DNA from: Tilletiopsis washingtonensis
Taxonomy: Eukaryota > Basidiomycota > Exobasidiomycetes > Entylomatales
Assembly (NCBI RefSeq): GCF_003144115.1
Contig: NW_020312023.1
Coordinates: 280,861 to 344,860, forward strand
Direction: 5' to 3'
Length of the DNA stretch: 64,000 nt
The position numbers and the translations under genes were made by a program. Below the pieces are notes generated by a model. The model searched no databases. It was given only the letters and a program-made list of their open reading frames with translations, and was not told the origin of the DNA. This document shows positions 9,459-20,559 of this stretch, piece by piece. Every line of letters starts with the position of its first letter. Positions within the stretch are counted from its first letter, which is position 1.

Positions 9459-12090
9459 ATGCGGGGTGCCCACGTCCCAGCGCCCGCGCCGTGTGCGTGC
9501 TGCGTGCCGTGCGCCGACGCCTCGCCGCCCTCATCCTCCGCGACGCCGTTCCTCGAGGCGCACCCCGCCGTGCTCTCATCGATGGAGGACCGTCTCTCCG
9601 GTGCACCTCGTGCACGCTTGCCCGGCACTGAGACGGCCCTGCCGCGCGCACGGAGGAGGAGCACAGCGCATGGCGCCTCGTCGCGCGCTCGCCGAGCAGG
9701 CCTCTGCGCACTTGGCGCGCTCGGCCTGATGACTGCCGCTCCTGCATTCGCCGCACATGCGCCGGCAGCTGGAGAGGCATCTTTGGGCACACGAGCGCTG
9801 CCCGGCGGCAGTGCCGCGCTGGCACCGGCGCTGCTGCGGCGCACGCGCCTCGAGGAGCGCAGCCGCCGCCGGCGCCAGGCCGCGCCGCCCGTCGACCACT
9901 CGTTCGTGCTCGGCGTCACGGACCCGCAGTCGTGCGTGCCCATGAACATCACCTTCAACCCCTCCAAGGGCGTGCCGCCGTTCACAGTCCAGATCGCGCC
10001 CAGCGGCTGGTTTCCCGCCGTCTTCAGCGTGCCGGCGTCGTACGCGGACCCGACGCTCTCGCAGTGGCTCGTGCAGTACACGCCGCCGGTCTACACCATG
10101 CCAGACGCACCCAGCAGCAGCCGCATCACGCCAGACATGGTCGTCACCGTCGTAGACTCGAGCGGAGCGATGGCCAACTCGAGCAGCATGATCACCGTCA
10201 AGACGGCGCCCGACGGGATCAGCTGCGACAACATCAGTGGGACTCTGCCATTCTTCTTCTACAACGACCCGAGCCAGACCACAGTGAGTCAGCAGTGCGG
10301 GGCTGCGCATTTGCGAAAGCACGATGGCGTGTGCTGTCTTGCCATCTCGGCAGCATGACTGATGCCCCCTTGCAGTGCGAGCCATTCCACGTGGCATGGA
10401 ACAGCACGAGCGGCAACAAGACGTGGCAGGATCCGCTGGGCCTCTACTTTCTCCCTCAGCGTCTGCCGCCGCTCTACATGCCCATCAGCAACTCGTCGAC
10501 GCTCAACATGACGTTCCCGCTCGCCGTGCCCGCATCGACTGACTTTCTCATGACGTGAGTTGCGCTGCCTCGTCGCAGAGTGCGCACTGCTGACGCTCTG
10601 TGTGTAGGATGAGCGACGCCAGAGGCTCAAGCGGCGGCGTCTCCGGGCGCAACTCAGCTGGCTTCTCCGAGTACTCCGACCTCTCCTGTCTCCAGCAGCC
10701 CTTCAGTCAGATCCTGCCCACGCCGACCGCGACGCTGACATACCCGATGCCCGACTACGTCGCCTCGGTGCCCTCGCTCACCACCTCCGACGGCGTCATC
10801 TACACGCAAACGGTCGTCGCGACAGTGCGCAACGGCAAAGCAGCCGGCCAACGCGGCACGGACGCCGGTGTGCTTGGCGCCTCCGTGGGCGTGGGCATCG
10901 CAGCGGCGCTAGGCGCATGTCTGGTGTTCTACATTCTCTGGCGGCGACGACAGAAGCGCAGAGAGCTGTCATGGGATGTGCCTGATGGCGTAGCGAGCAC
11001 GCTGGGCCACAGTGGAGCGCCCATCGATCGCAAGTTCGCACAGCGGCTGCAGCCACAGGCCAACGTCGCAGGTCAACGGCGCAACCCCGATGGTCTCGCA
11101 GCAGCAGGGGAGATGCCGGGCAATCGCTCTTCGCGGACGAACAGCTTGCACAGCAGTCTGCACTCGTTCGGTGGCAGTGCGTATGAGCTGCGGGCAGAGT
11201 ACAACAACGCGCCGCTCGACTCGCCGACTGGCTTCTACACTTCTCCGCCGGGCACTGCGCCGCTGCCGTACTCGGACTTTTCGCCTCCCAGCCACTCCTA
11301 CGGCGTCGGCGAGAACTCGTTCGGCTCGCAGGAGCAAGAAGTGCTCTCGCAGCTCTCGCCGCAGCAAATGGCCGCGCCGCAGCGCTCGCACTATGGTGCT
11401 CGTCGTGCATCTGCCTCTTCAGGCTCCATGCGCGTGGGCGCTGGAGGCGCAGCGGCGTATCGCTCGCCATTCGGCGACTACTCTTCGTCTGGCGATATCG
11501 GCTCGGGCCAGTACGAGGAGGTGCCGATGAGTGAGCCGCGCTATCCGACGTCTTCGGCCGGGAGCGGCACGTACGGCACGACTGGCACGCCGACTTCCGC
11601 GGCGCAGGCGTACAGCACGGCGCGCACGGGCTCGTCAGGCTCCTCCTCAAGCACCGGCAATCCCTTCTCCAACTCTCGTCGTGCTCCCGCCTCCGCTTTG
11701 GGCTCCATGCCCGGCAACTCGAGCTACGCCTCTTCGGGCGCAGCAGCAGCAGCGCCGAGAGCGGGCTATGGCTTCGTGCAGCACAGCGATGCAGGCCTGC
11801 TCCTTGACGACTCCATCGACGACGCCGATGCAGAAGCGGATGCAGCGAGACAGGGCATCGTGGAGCTGCCGCCTCAGTATGACGCCGTGCCGCGCCGCGA
11901 GCCGAGGCAGCAGCAACAGCAAGCTGCCAGCTCGAGCTCAAGTCCGAGCGCGACGACGTCGTCGTCGTCGGCGCAGGCAGCGCAGGCATCACAGCCACCA
12001 CAGTCACAGCAGCAGCCGACGCTGGCAGAGGGCGAGGAGGAGGATGAGGCCGAGTTCTGGCGGCCTGCGCCTGCGCCTTCGCGGCCCTAG
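9459..12090 (+). CDS. Single-pass membrane glycoprotein with Ser/Gln-rich cytosolic tail
   Basis: Three exons: 9459-10283, 10376-10554, 10608-12090, giving 828 residues. The first part of the ectodomain has two similar-looking units that begin CVPMNITFNPSKGVPPFTV and CEPFHVAWN, with several N-x-S/T sites (NSSS, NSSTLNMT). One clear transmembrane helix follows (LGASVGVGIAAALGACLVFYIL, about 473-495) with a basic stop-transfer WRRRQKRR. The tail of over 300 residues is rich in Ser, Gly and Gln and ends very acidic. Topology resembles fungal Mid2/Wsc-type surface sensors, but I recognise no named domain. The start is uncertain: a signal-peptide-like stretch (LCALGALGLMTAAPAFAA) lies about 80 residues inside the frame, so the true N-terminus may be downstream or on an unseen exon. 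Confidence 0.75.
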
Positions 12091-12473
12091 AGTGTGCTCG
12101 TCATGCCGCAATGTCACTTGCTTCTCACGCATTCTGAGGCTCGCGTGAGGGAAGTGAGACGTGGCAGCCCATAGGGGCAAGCCTCGAAGCGTGCCGCTCT
12201 CCGGCGTGCAGACTGCGCCGGTGCTCGGCCTTGCAGCGGCCGCTCGAGCAAGCGCTTGCCGGCTTCTCCGCCTCCCCTCGTGCAGCCCATCCCCTCCAGC
12301 GCACGATCTGAGCAAATCCATCGGATTTCGAGCATCTTCTCCCCGTCTCCTCTCATCGGCCAGCACTCTGCTGGGTCTTCGCGCCTCACCATCTCCGGAT
12401 GACGCTTGACCAGGCCGTGCGCCGCACAAGCAGCGCTCTACACCCCCTGCTCCTCGTGCCCAGCTGAAGCGCT
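12091..12473. other. Convergent 3' intergenic region
   Basis: About 380 bases between the stop codons of the convergent surface-glycoprotein and ERD2 genes. It presumably contains the two 3' UTRs. No gene seen. Confidence 0.5.
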
Positions 12474-14288
12474 TCATGCTGGCAGCTCGAACTTCTCGCC
12501 CTTCATCACCTTCGTGAAGTAGACTGCGTTGAGCGTCAAGCGTCAGTGATCCGCGACCCACAATCCACCTGACTAGGCACGGCCAGGCGCAGCCAGATGC
12601 AGGAGCCTGGGCGAAGAAGCAGCGGCACACTCACTGTAGAAGAAGTCGAGGTACAGCCCCGTCTGCACCAGGCCGCACACGACGGAGATTGGGTCCACCT
12701 GGTTCTCGGTGAAATACCTAGAGGTGCAGAATAAGCGCGCGTAGAAGCAAAAGTCAGCTACGCTCCTGCGAGCTCCTGAAGCCCGCACGCCAGCCTAGCA
12801 CCCCATCCAGCTCTCGCCAGGCGCACTCACCGGTAGATCCAGTTGGGGATGTACAGTGCCCGGTACGCTCCCAGGGCGAAGAGGTAGTGCGTGGTGATCG
12901 TCTCTGCCTCGCCCGTGCGCTGCAGCATGAAGAGCTGCGGCAAGATCGCGACGGCCTCGAGGTAGATGCTGAATGCCCAGGTGAGCTCGAGGAACGTGTA
13001 GCCGTAGTTGAAGAGCAGCGCGAGCACGGCCGCGGGTCCGCAGAGATACTCCAGGCGAATCGTGTCGATGGCGGGATCGTGCGTTGGCCTAGGAGAGAGG
13101 ATGAGCACAAGATAGACAGAAAAGGGCACGGCGTGAGGTGTGTGAGCGCAAATGTCGAGCCTACGGGCGCGTGGCCCGCCTCTCTCCCTCCGTTCCTCGC
13201 GCCAAGCCCAGGCGTGACTCCTACAGCCCATTCTTCGTATTCCAGCTGGGCAGCTTGGCAAGCGTGAATGCTGTCCGCCCGTCAGAGTGCGGCTAGGGCC
13301 ACCTCCTCGTCAACTTTTGGTTCCACCACCCTTACTCGCCCTGCCACACTCCCTTTCCTCTCGTCCTTCACCTCTCCTACTGACTCTGACTCGCCGCCCG
13401 CCCGAGCGGCTGAACCCGCATCACAGGTGCAGGCGCCCCAGACGCGGCGCGAGACGCGCACCGGTGACCCCTCTGCGTCGCTGCGAGGAGCGAGAGGCCG
13501 CCTCGTATGCCCGACGCATCCGCCACGCCCGCGTGCTTCCCAGCCTAGCGAGCACGCTGTTCCGCGCACACACGCCCTTCTGACCCTCTCCTCACTGTCT
13601 GTCGATCCGCCTCTCCTGCTTCTCCTGCGTCTGTTGCCTCTCCCCGCACCTTCTACCTCTCCGTACTCACCGGTACTTGACGCGCATGAGATACAGCACA
13701 TACACGCTGCTGCCAATGAAGAAGAGCTTCATGAGCGTGCGGTACAGCGAGCTTTCGCCGAAGATGTCGAGGTAGCGCGTGCAGAAGACGATCGTGTAGA
13801 GGAGCTGCGACTTGAAGGAGATGCCTGAGTAGAGAAGGAGTGAGCATGCGAGAGGGCGGAGGGAGGAGGCGACAACCTGAAGCATGGCAGCGCAAGAAAG
13901 CGTCGTGGACCAGCAGACTGGGCAGCGCCTAGAAGGCGCGGCGAGGCTGCAAATCGGCTTGCAAGCCTGATGGTGCCGACTACACAGCTGCGCATAGCAA
14001 GCCTCACGCTGATTGCCGCTGCTGCACGCTCGTACAGCAGCAACACGCTTCCGCCAGCGGGCGTCGTGCGAGCCATGCAGCTTGCGTCCAGCGCACGACC
14101 CAGCCATGCCCCTGCGCCTCTCTCTCTGTCCCCCGCCTTGCCTCCTCGCAGCCTCGCTCTCCACGCTGCCGAGCCCTTGCGCGGCGCATCTACGCACCGC
14201 GGCAGCTGCGGCTGATGGTGATCTTGTGCAGCAGGATGCCGATGCTGGCCAGGTGCGCCAGGTCGCCGAAGAAGCGGAAGATGTTCAT
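12474..14288 (-). CDS. ERD2: ER lumen protein-retaining receptor (HDEL/KDEL receptor) Erd2
   Basis: Five exons: 14288-14198, 13824-13671, 13088-12831, 12717-12635, 12523-12474, giving 211 residues, the usual family length. Erd2 captures escaped ER chaperones in the Golgi by their C-terminal HDEL/KDEL signal and returns them in COPI vesicles. The start [16 protein letters not shown], then [43 protein letters not shown] and a C-terminal [15 protein letters not shown] are all close to the family. Seven hydrophobic segments are spread along the protein. The two largest introns, about 370 nt (13825-14197) and 580 nt (13089-13670), are long for this window. All phases close. Confidence 0.96.
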
Positions 14289-14725
14289 GCTGGGCAACGT
14301 GCAGCCGCTCTAGCGGCGAGACGAGTGGCAGGGGTGGATGGACGCAGCGAGCTCGGGCCGGCGCTGTCGTGCGAGGAGAGGGCCGGGAGATGATGGTGGT
14401 GAGAGGCGTGGGAAGACGCGTCGCGGACTCAACGCCAGCAGCGAGAAGGAGAAGGCGCTGAAGCCACGTCGCCGTCGTCGTGCGGCGCCCGTGCGTGGCG
14501 ACGTTCCCACGCCTCCTGGATGGCGCCGCACGTGACGCCCCGCGACAGACCCAGCCTCGAGCTGCTGCTCCTCCTTCTCTGGCATCCACTGCCACAGCCC
14601 GTTCGTCATCTGCTTCGCACGTGAAGGCCAGCACACCACCAGATGGCCACAGCGTCTGCCTAACGTCCTGCCACACAGCGCATTCGAGATGGTTCACTAG
14701 CTGACAGTGTCATTTTGCATCGCGC
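14289..14725. other. Intergenic region between ERD2 and RPN7
   Basis: About 440 bases containing the ERD2 promoter (minus strand) and the RPN7 3' end. Open frames here have no supporting motifs. Confidence 0.45.
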
Positions 14726-16413
14726 CTAGCCAACGAGCGTCCGGCTGAGCTTCTGCAGACTGCTCAGCGTCACATCGCCCTCCTTGAGCACGCGTTCATA
14801 CGCCGCCGTCGTGCTTGTCGAGCGCCGCGTCTCGATCTGCGCCAGCAGCGTCAGCAAAGGAGAAGTGGCAAGAGGCAAGCACGCGCGCAAGCACTCACCG
14901 TGCCCGACACGCGATCAATCGCCGCACTGATCCGACCCGCGGCAATGAAGCGCGCCAGCTCCTCGTCGATGAAGCCCTCGCTCACGCCAAACGCGCTCGC
15001 CATGGCCTGGAGCGTCACGCTCGAGTAGCTCGCCAGCAGCTGCTGGTACGCCAGCACGCGCATGCTGCGCACGTAGAAGCGCGTGTGCGTCGAGAGCACG
15101 CGCGACGGCAGCAGGTGCGTCTGCTCGACGGCGGCCAGCGCGACGAAGAACGTGGCGTAGTCGCAGCCGTAGAGGGATGTGGTGAAGGTGCGCAGGTGTG
15201 GGATCTCGTCGATGACCTGCAGCACCTCGGGCGACTCGATGATCTGCGCCGGCGTGTTAGCCACAGAGCGACAGGGGGGCTGCGACTGGCACGCACCTTC
15301 TTCTTGATCTCCCTCCGCTCCAGACTCAGCATGTTCGCCAGCACGGTGAGCGTGACGAACTCGTTGTACGAGATCAGCTCCGTTGCGGTGAACGTCGAGA
15401 GGGCGTCGAGGAAGAGCTCGCCGCCCTGCTTGAACTGCCGGATGGAGAGCAGGTGCAAGCCCTCGTACACCTTCAAGCGGTTGCGCCGGTCCCAGTCGCC
15501 GCCTTCCTCCACCAACCTGGGCGCATAGGCGTTAGCCGCCAAAAGCACATCATCCAGGTGCGACAGACTCACTCCTTGGCGCGTGCAATGCCCTCAGTCG
15601 TGACAGTGGCATCGCCGTGGAAGAGACCGATGCGAATCTGCGCCAATGTAAGGTCGAGTCGAGAGCCCAGGCCTGCGGCCTTCTCGATCGCAGTGGTGTG
15701 CGCCTCCAGTGCGCGGTCCTGTGCGTCGCCGTGTCAGCCTCGCAGCCAGCCTGCATGCCTGGCGCAACTCACCTTGTCGCCGATGCGCGCCAGATACTTG
15801 GCGCGCTGCCGCCGCACGGCATTGACTTCCATCTCGCCCTCATTCTCCTCCAAGCGCGTCTGCGCCTCGTCCATCAGCCGCAGCGCCTCCTCGTTCTTGG
15901 CCTGCAGCGGCGCCAGGAGCTCCTTTGCGCGCGAGGGCAGCACATCGCCTGCCGGGCCGGCCAGAAGGGCGGAGAGGTAGGGCGCCATCTCTGCGGCGAC
16001 GGCGTCAGGATGTGCTGGGGCATAGTGCTGGCGGAAGAAGAGTGTGCGATATCACCCCACAAAGGAGCATCACAGAGAGAGCTTGAGGCTGAGCAGGCAC
16101 ATTGCCGTGCCACGCCAGCCTGGCCCGAGGTGCTCTGCCATCTGCAGTCTGCGCGTCGCGCCTCTCTCGCGGTGCAGCGCCCTTCTCGCCACCTCCTGCA
16201 GCGCCTCTCGCAGCACTCACCGTCGGCCTCGATGCCCTTCAGCAGCTCCTCGGCCTTCTGCTTGCGCTCGGCCTGCTCGGTGCGTGGGCTGAGGATGGCA
16301 AAGTGGAGCTGCTGCAGCGCCAGGTTGGGCAGCGGCTGGGGCACATCGTCGTCTGCCGCTGCTGCCGTAGTGGCGGCGGGCGCCTTGGCGGCGTCTGCGG
16401 TGGAGGTGGACAT
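14726..16413 (-). CDS. RPN7: 26S proteasome regulatory (19S lid) subunit Rpn7
   Basis: Six exons: 16413-16221, 15990-15773, 15718-15573, 15516-15297, 15243-14899, 14836-14726, giving 410 residues. Rpn7 (PSMD6) is a PCI-domain scaffold of the lid that helps hold the deubiquitinase Rpn11. N-terminal helical repeats include LALQQLHFAI, LDLTLAQIRIGLFHGD and DWDRRNRLKVYEGLHLLSIRQFK. The PCI part contains FTATELISYNEFVTLTVL, EIPHLRTFTTSLYGCDYATFF and RFYVRSMRVLAYQQLLASYSS, followed by a winged-helix-like MASAFGVSEGFIDEELARFI. The gene starts 261 bp from, and diverges from, RPN6, which encodes another lid subunit. Confidence 0.95.
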
Positions 16414-16674
16414 GCTGGAACGAGGGATGGTGGTGGAGGAGGGAGGCAGGCAGCGAGGGTGGTCTAAGCGCATGCGCCAGCCGGGGCGCGCTTACGTAAG
16501 GGACGCGTGTGTGTGCTCGATGCACGAGCCAGGCGCCGCGAAGCATCTCGCCTCCAACCCTCTCCCTCCACCCAGCACTCCTCCTCCTGTCCAGCTCGTC
16601 AACCCATCCCTCGCTGCCTCGCACTCCATCTGCAGCACAAGGTCTCCGCGCTCAGACAACAGCTCGATCGCAGC
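16414..16674. promoter_or_regulatory. Shared divergent promoter of RPN7 and RPN6
   Basis: Only 261 bp separate the two start codons, so both genes must be driven from this DNA or from overlapping elements. I did not find the yeast Rpn4 PACE sequence GGTGGCAAA. A perfect 10-bp palindrome sits near the middle (separate entry). The RPN6 side is pyrimidine-rich. Confidence 0.6.
16491..16500. promoter_or_regulatory. Perfect palindrome CTTACGTAAG, candidate bZIP (Yap-type) site
   Basis: The sequence cttacgtaag reads the same on both strands and contains TTACGTAA, a sequence known to be bound by AP-1/Yap-family and related bZIP factors in fungi. Its central position in a shared proteasome promoter would suit stress-coordinated expression. 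Binding is inferred from sequence only. Confidence 0.45.
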
Positions 16675-18561
16675 ATGGCGCCCGCCGCCACCCTGGCCGC
16701 CGCCGATGCCGCGCGCAAGGCCGGCAATGCCGACGAGGCCGTGCAGATCTGCACCCAGATCCTCGCCGGCTCTAGCGGTGCGTGGTGGCGCTGCACAGCT
16801 GCAGTACTGTAGCGTGTGCTGACGTGCCACACGAATGCAGACACCGACGAGGCACTGCGCGAGCACGAGGGCGCCCTGACGCGCCTGGCGGGCCTGTATC
16901 GCGATGCCTCGTGAGTGTGACTGGACACTGAGCGTCGCAGCTAGCTGCCCTCGGGGTGCTGACCTGAAGCCACCTCCTGCAGCGACGCAGATGCACTCGC
17001 CGCCCTCGTGCGCGACAGCCGCACATTCATGGGCAAGCTGCCCAAGGCAAAGACTGCCAAGCTGAGTGCGTGCTCTTTCTCCCTTCCAGCCTTGTTCCAC
17101 CGCGCTGACACGCCCGCTGCCAGTCCGCTCCCTCATCGACCACTTCGACCCGCTCGCCGCCGCGTCGCCCGAGGCGCGCAGCACGCAAGTGGCCGTTACG
17201 CGCGAGAGCATCGAGTGGGCGCGCGAGGAGCGCCGCGTCTTTCTGCGCCAGAGCCTCGAGAGCCGGCTGATTGGTCTGTGAGTGAAGGTGGCGAGGGCGA
17301 AGGTCGGAGGAATGGAGGGACGGACATGTGCGGTCAGGCAGAGCTGCGTCGTCAAGCTCGAGCGCGCCTGCCGCAAAGCTGTGCCAGACTTCAGCTCCCA
17401 CATCTCGTCGGCGCTCCGGCTCACCGCCAGCCCTGCAGCTACTTCGACCAAGCAGCCTACCGCGCCGCGCTGCCGCTCATCGACTCGCTGCTCAAGGAGC
17501 TCAAGCGTCTCGACGACAAGATGGTGCTGACCGAGGTGCACCTGCTCGAGTCGCGCGTGCTGCATGCGCTCAAGAACATGCCGCGTGCCAAGGTGCGTGC
17601 CAGTCGAGGCGTCCGAAGCGAGATGATGCTAACGCGGAGACGGTGTGACAGGCGGCTCTCACGTCGGCCCGTACAGCGGCAAATGCCATCTACTGCCCGC
17701 CGTTGCTGCAGGCGCAGCTGGACCTGCAATCAGGCGTGCTGCACGCCGAGGACAAGGACTACACCACGGCGTGCGTACCTCTCGGTGCTGCCTCTACTAG
17801 CGATGCCCGCTGACGACGCTTGCTGCTGCAGCTACTCCTACTTCTTCGAGACGCTCGAGGGCCTCTCCGCCGCCGAAGACTCGCGCGCGCCCCTGGCGCT
17901 CAAGTACATGCTGCTCTGCAAGATCATGCTCAACCTGCCCGACGACGTTGCCGCGCTGGTGGACGGCAAGATGGCGAGCAAGTACGGCGGCCGGGATGTG
18001 GGCGCCATGAAGGCGGTGGCCGAGGCGCACGAGAAGAGAGATCTGCAAGCGTTCGAGGAGGCACTGCGGTCATACAAGGAGGGTGAGTCGCGCCAGTCCC
18101 ATCCCTTCTCTCACGATGCTGACGAGCACATTCACAGAGCTGTCCAACGATCCCATCATCCGCACGCACCTGGCCGCGCTGTACGACACGCTGCTGGAGC
18201 AGAACCTGCTGCGCCTCATCGAGCCGTACTCGCGCGTCGAGATTGAGCATGTGGCAGGGCTCGTGCGCCAACCTGTGCGGGAGGTGGAGCAAAAGTGAGT
18301 GGATGGTGGGGCAGTGTCAGCTGCGGCGGCCGCTGCCAGCTTCGAGCCGGCACTCGTCGTTGACCTCCTCTCCTCCTCCCAAGGCTCTCGCAAATGATCC
18401 TCGACAAGGTCCTGGCGGGCATCCTCGACCAAGGCGCGGGCTGCCTGATCGTGTACGACGATGCACCGCCGGACGCCACGTACGCAGCCACGCTCGAGAC
18501 GCTGCGGCATGTCGGCAATGTGGTGGACTCGTTGGCCGCCAAGGCTAAGGCGCTTAGCTAG
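16675..18561 (+). CDS. RPN6: 26S proteasome regulatory (19S lid) subunit Rpn6
   Basis: Nine exons: 16675-16777, 16841-16910, 16983-17065, 17124-17277, 17439-17592, 17652-17770, 17832-18082, 18138-18294, 18384-18561. They give 422 residues, the same as human PSMD11. Rpn6 clamps the lid to the 20S core. Motifs include [52 protein letters not shown] and the C-terminal PCI block [31 protein letters not shown] with [20 protein letters not shown]. The last intron ends in AAG rather than CAG or TAG. All phases close. It is divergently paired with RPN7. Confidence 0.95.
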
Positions 18562-19044
18562 AAAGGAGCAGTGACAATGACAAGAGTCTTGCACATCTCC
18601 TTGGCGGACGTGAGGCGTGGGAAGGGACGGCCAGAGCGGAGGAGAAGGGCGGCCATCTCTGCACGGACCCTGCGCGCGGCCTTGCGGACATGAGCAGCGC
18701 AAGCGGCAGACGAGCAGACGGAGAGAGGTCAGCTGACCCACACTCTAGCCTTATCACGCTGGCGGCCTAGAGCAATCGACTCAATCAAAGACAGGACAAC
18801 TGCCGGCGTGCCGGCGCTCCGCCATCATTGCCGTGCCGCCGTCACCGCCGCCGCCACCGGCACGGCGACGCGCCGCGGACCGCCGCCCCTAGATGACTTC
18901 CGCCGCTTGATGAGGCGACGAGGCGTTCACGAGCCCTCATCTGCTCTTCCGACACGACAACATCCACCTCCAGGCCCTCTTCCATCTCACTTCGCTTCCT
19001 GCTCATTCTCGCTTCAGCCCGCTCGCTCCCAGCACGCTCTCGAC
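18562..19044. other. Intergenic region with upstream in-frame extension
   Basis: About 480 bases between RPN6 and the next + strand gene. The frame of that gene stays open back to an ATG at 18808, but the extension is Arg/Pro/His-rich and the segment before 19045 looks like a pyrimidine-rich leader. I therefore treat it as non-coding. Confidence 0.45.
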
Positions 19045-20308
19045 ATGTCCGTCACGCTGCCAGGCCTGAAGCTCGCCGTGGCGCTGTGCACCGACGAGCT
19101 CGCGCACTTCCTCGAGGGCTTCTCGCAGACGACGAGCACCGACTCCACGCCCGACGACGGCTCCGACGGCAACGGCACGGTGACGATCAACGTCTCGTTC
19201 CGCGCGCCGCTGGGCGAGCGCCTCGTCTTCTACGCCAGCATGCGCCCTGACGATGCAGACCCCATCGAGTGGCCTTATATTGTCAAGCTTCAGCATCACG
19301 ACGGGTCCGAGCACGACCCGATGCCGCAGCACTGGCCCCATAAGTGGGAGGATGATCAGCAAGAGTGGTGGGCGACTGACTCGCGAACCCGCGCCTTCAT
19401 CGCGGCGGAGAAGACGAGCACGTTCAGCATCGCGCACGACGACGGCACGGGCAAGTGGAAGAAGAAGCCCTCATACATCATCAGCTTCCAGCACGAGATG
19501 GCCGAGCCGGCCCAGTGCGCCAACGAGCCTCCCGTCAAGATCCAACTGACGCCGATGCATGTACCGGTACCGCGCGAGCGCGCCGATGACGACGAGGAGG
19601 ACGGCAGCAACAAGCGCCTGAAGATGGACCCAGATAGCGAGCAACACGCCGACGCTGCGCCGCCCGCCGCGGCTCGTCGGCACCAGGAGTCATCATCGGT
19701 CACGCTCGGCGACGGCACGGACGACGAGGAGGCAGATCGGCCTCTCGCGCAGCTGCTACAGTTCAAGAGCGAGTACGCCGAGCAGCAGATCGAGAGCTTT
19801 GGCCGGCGCCGCCAGGAGGAGCGCAAGGACGACGACGAGGCGGTACGCGGCATCTTGGAACTGGTGCAGGGCGAGCGCGCCAAGGTCCTCAAGAAGCTGA
19901 GCGAATGTGAGAGGAACATGTGAGCACGAAGCAGAGGCTGCGCAGTTCAGGCCTGTGCTGACTGCGTCGTGGCACCGCAGCGAGGCGATCCCCGTACAGG
20001 CCGAAGAGCGTCTCGCCGATGAGCAGCACCGCTTCAATGACGAGATGGAGAAGCACCGAAAGACCATCAAGAACACCGAGGCCAAGATGCAGCGGCGCGA
20101 GCTTGACTTCGAGGCCTGGAAGACCGAGGATGCCAAGACGACGGCCAGCGAGCTCAACCGCGCCACCATCGAGCGCGGCGTGCTGGCGGAGCGCTCGCGC
20201 CGGCTCAAACGGCAGGTCGAGACGGCGGAGGCCAAGCTGGGCAAGAAGCGCGGTCCGGCGCCTACGGACCTCGTGCTCACGCTGCCGGACAGTGACGATG
20301 AGGAGTAG
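19045..20308 (+). CDS. Unidentified acidic coiled-coil protein
   Basis: Two exons, 19045-19919 and 19981-20308, join in phase and give 400 residues. I do not recognise the family. Residues 1-180 look like a compact, probably beta-rich domain (TVTINVSFRAPLGERLVFYAS, PYIVKLQHHDG, PSYIISFQHEM). An acidic, low-complexity linker follows with a basic patch (NKRLKMD) that could be a nuclear signal. The last 150 residues are highly charged and heptad-like (FKSEYAEQQIESFGRRRQEER, HRFNDEMEKHRKTIKNTEAK, ERSRRLKRQVETAEAKLGKK). The protein ends in an acidic DSDDEE. The layout, beta head plus coiled coil, is like XRCC4-type proteins, but I see no sequence evidence for that. Convergent with the G-alpha gene. 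Confidence 0.7.
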
Positions 20309-20559
20309 CCAGAGTGGCGCGCAATTGTGAGGCGGGAAGGCGCGAGAAGAGAGAGTGGAAGGGAAAGGCACCCGTGCAGCTGGCTGGGTGACGATGCGTG
20401 GTTCAACGACCGCACACACGAGACTTCATGATCATCAGATAGCGTTTTGACATTGACGTGACGCTGGACTATTAGGTGTGCGCGTGGATCGGTGGAGAGA
20501 AAGAGGGTAACGTAGTGCGTGACGGCTTGAGTCGAGTGTGATGGGCGGAGAACTGGGCG

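Noticed and set aside
8810-9631. A 273-codon + strand frame before the surface glycoprotein
   Set aside because: It runs through a pyrimidine-rich leader-like region and overlaps the real gene in another frame. No recognisable sequence.
10796-12007. A 403-codon minus-strand frame
   Set aside because: It is the shadow of the surface-glycoprotein exon 3, with Arg/Ser/Pro-rich composition and no motif.
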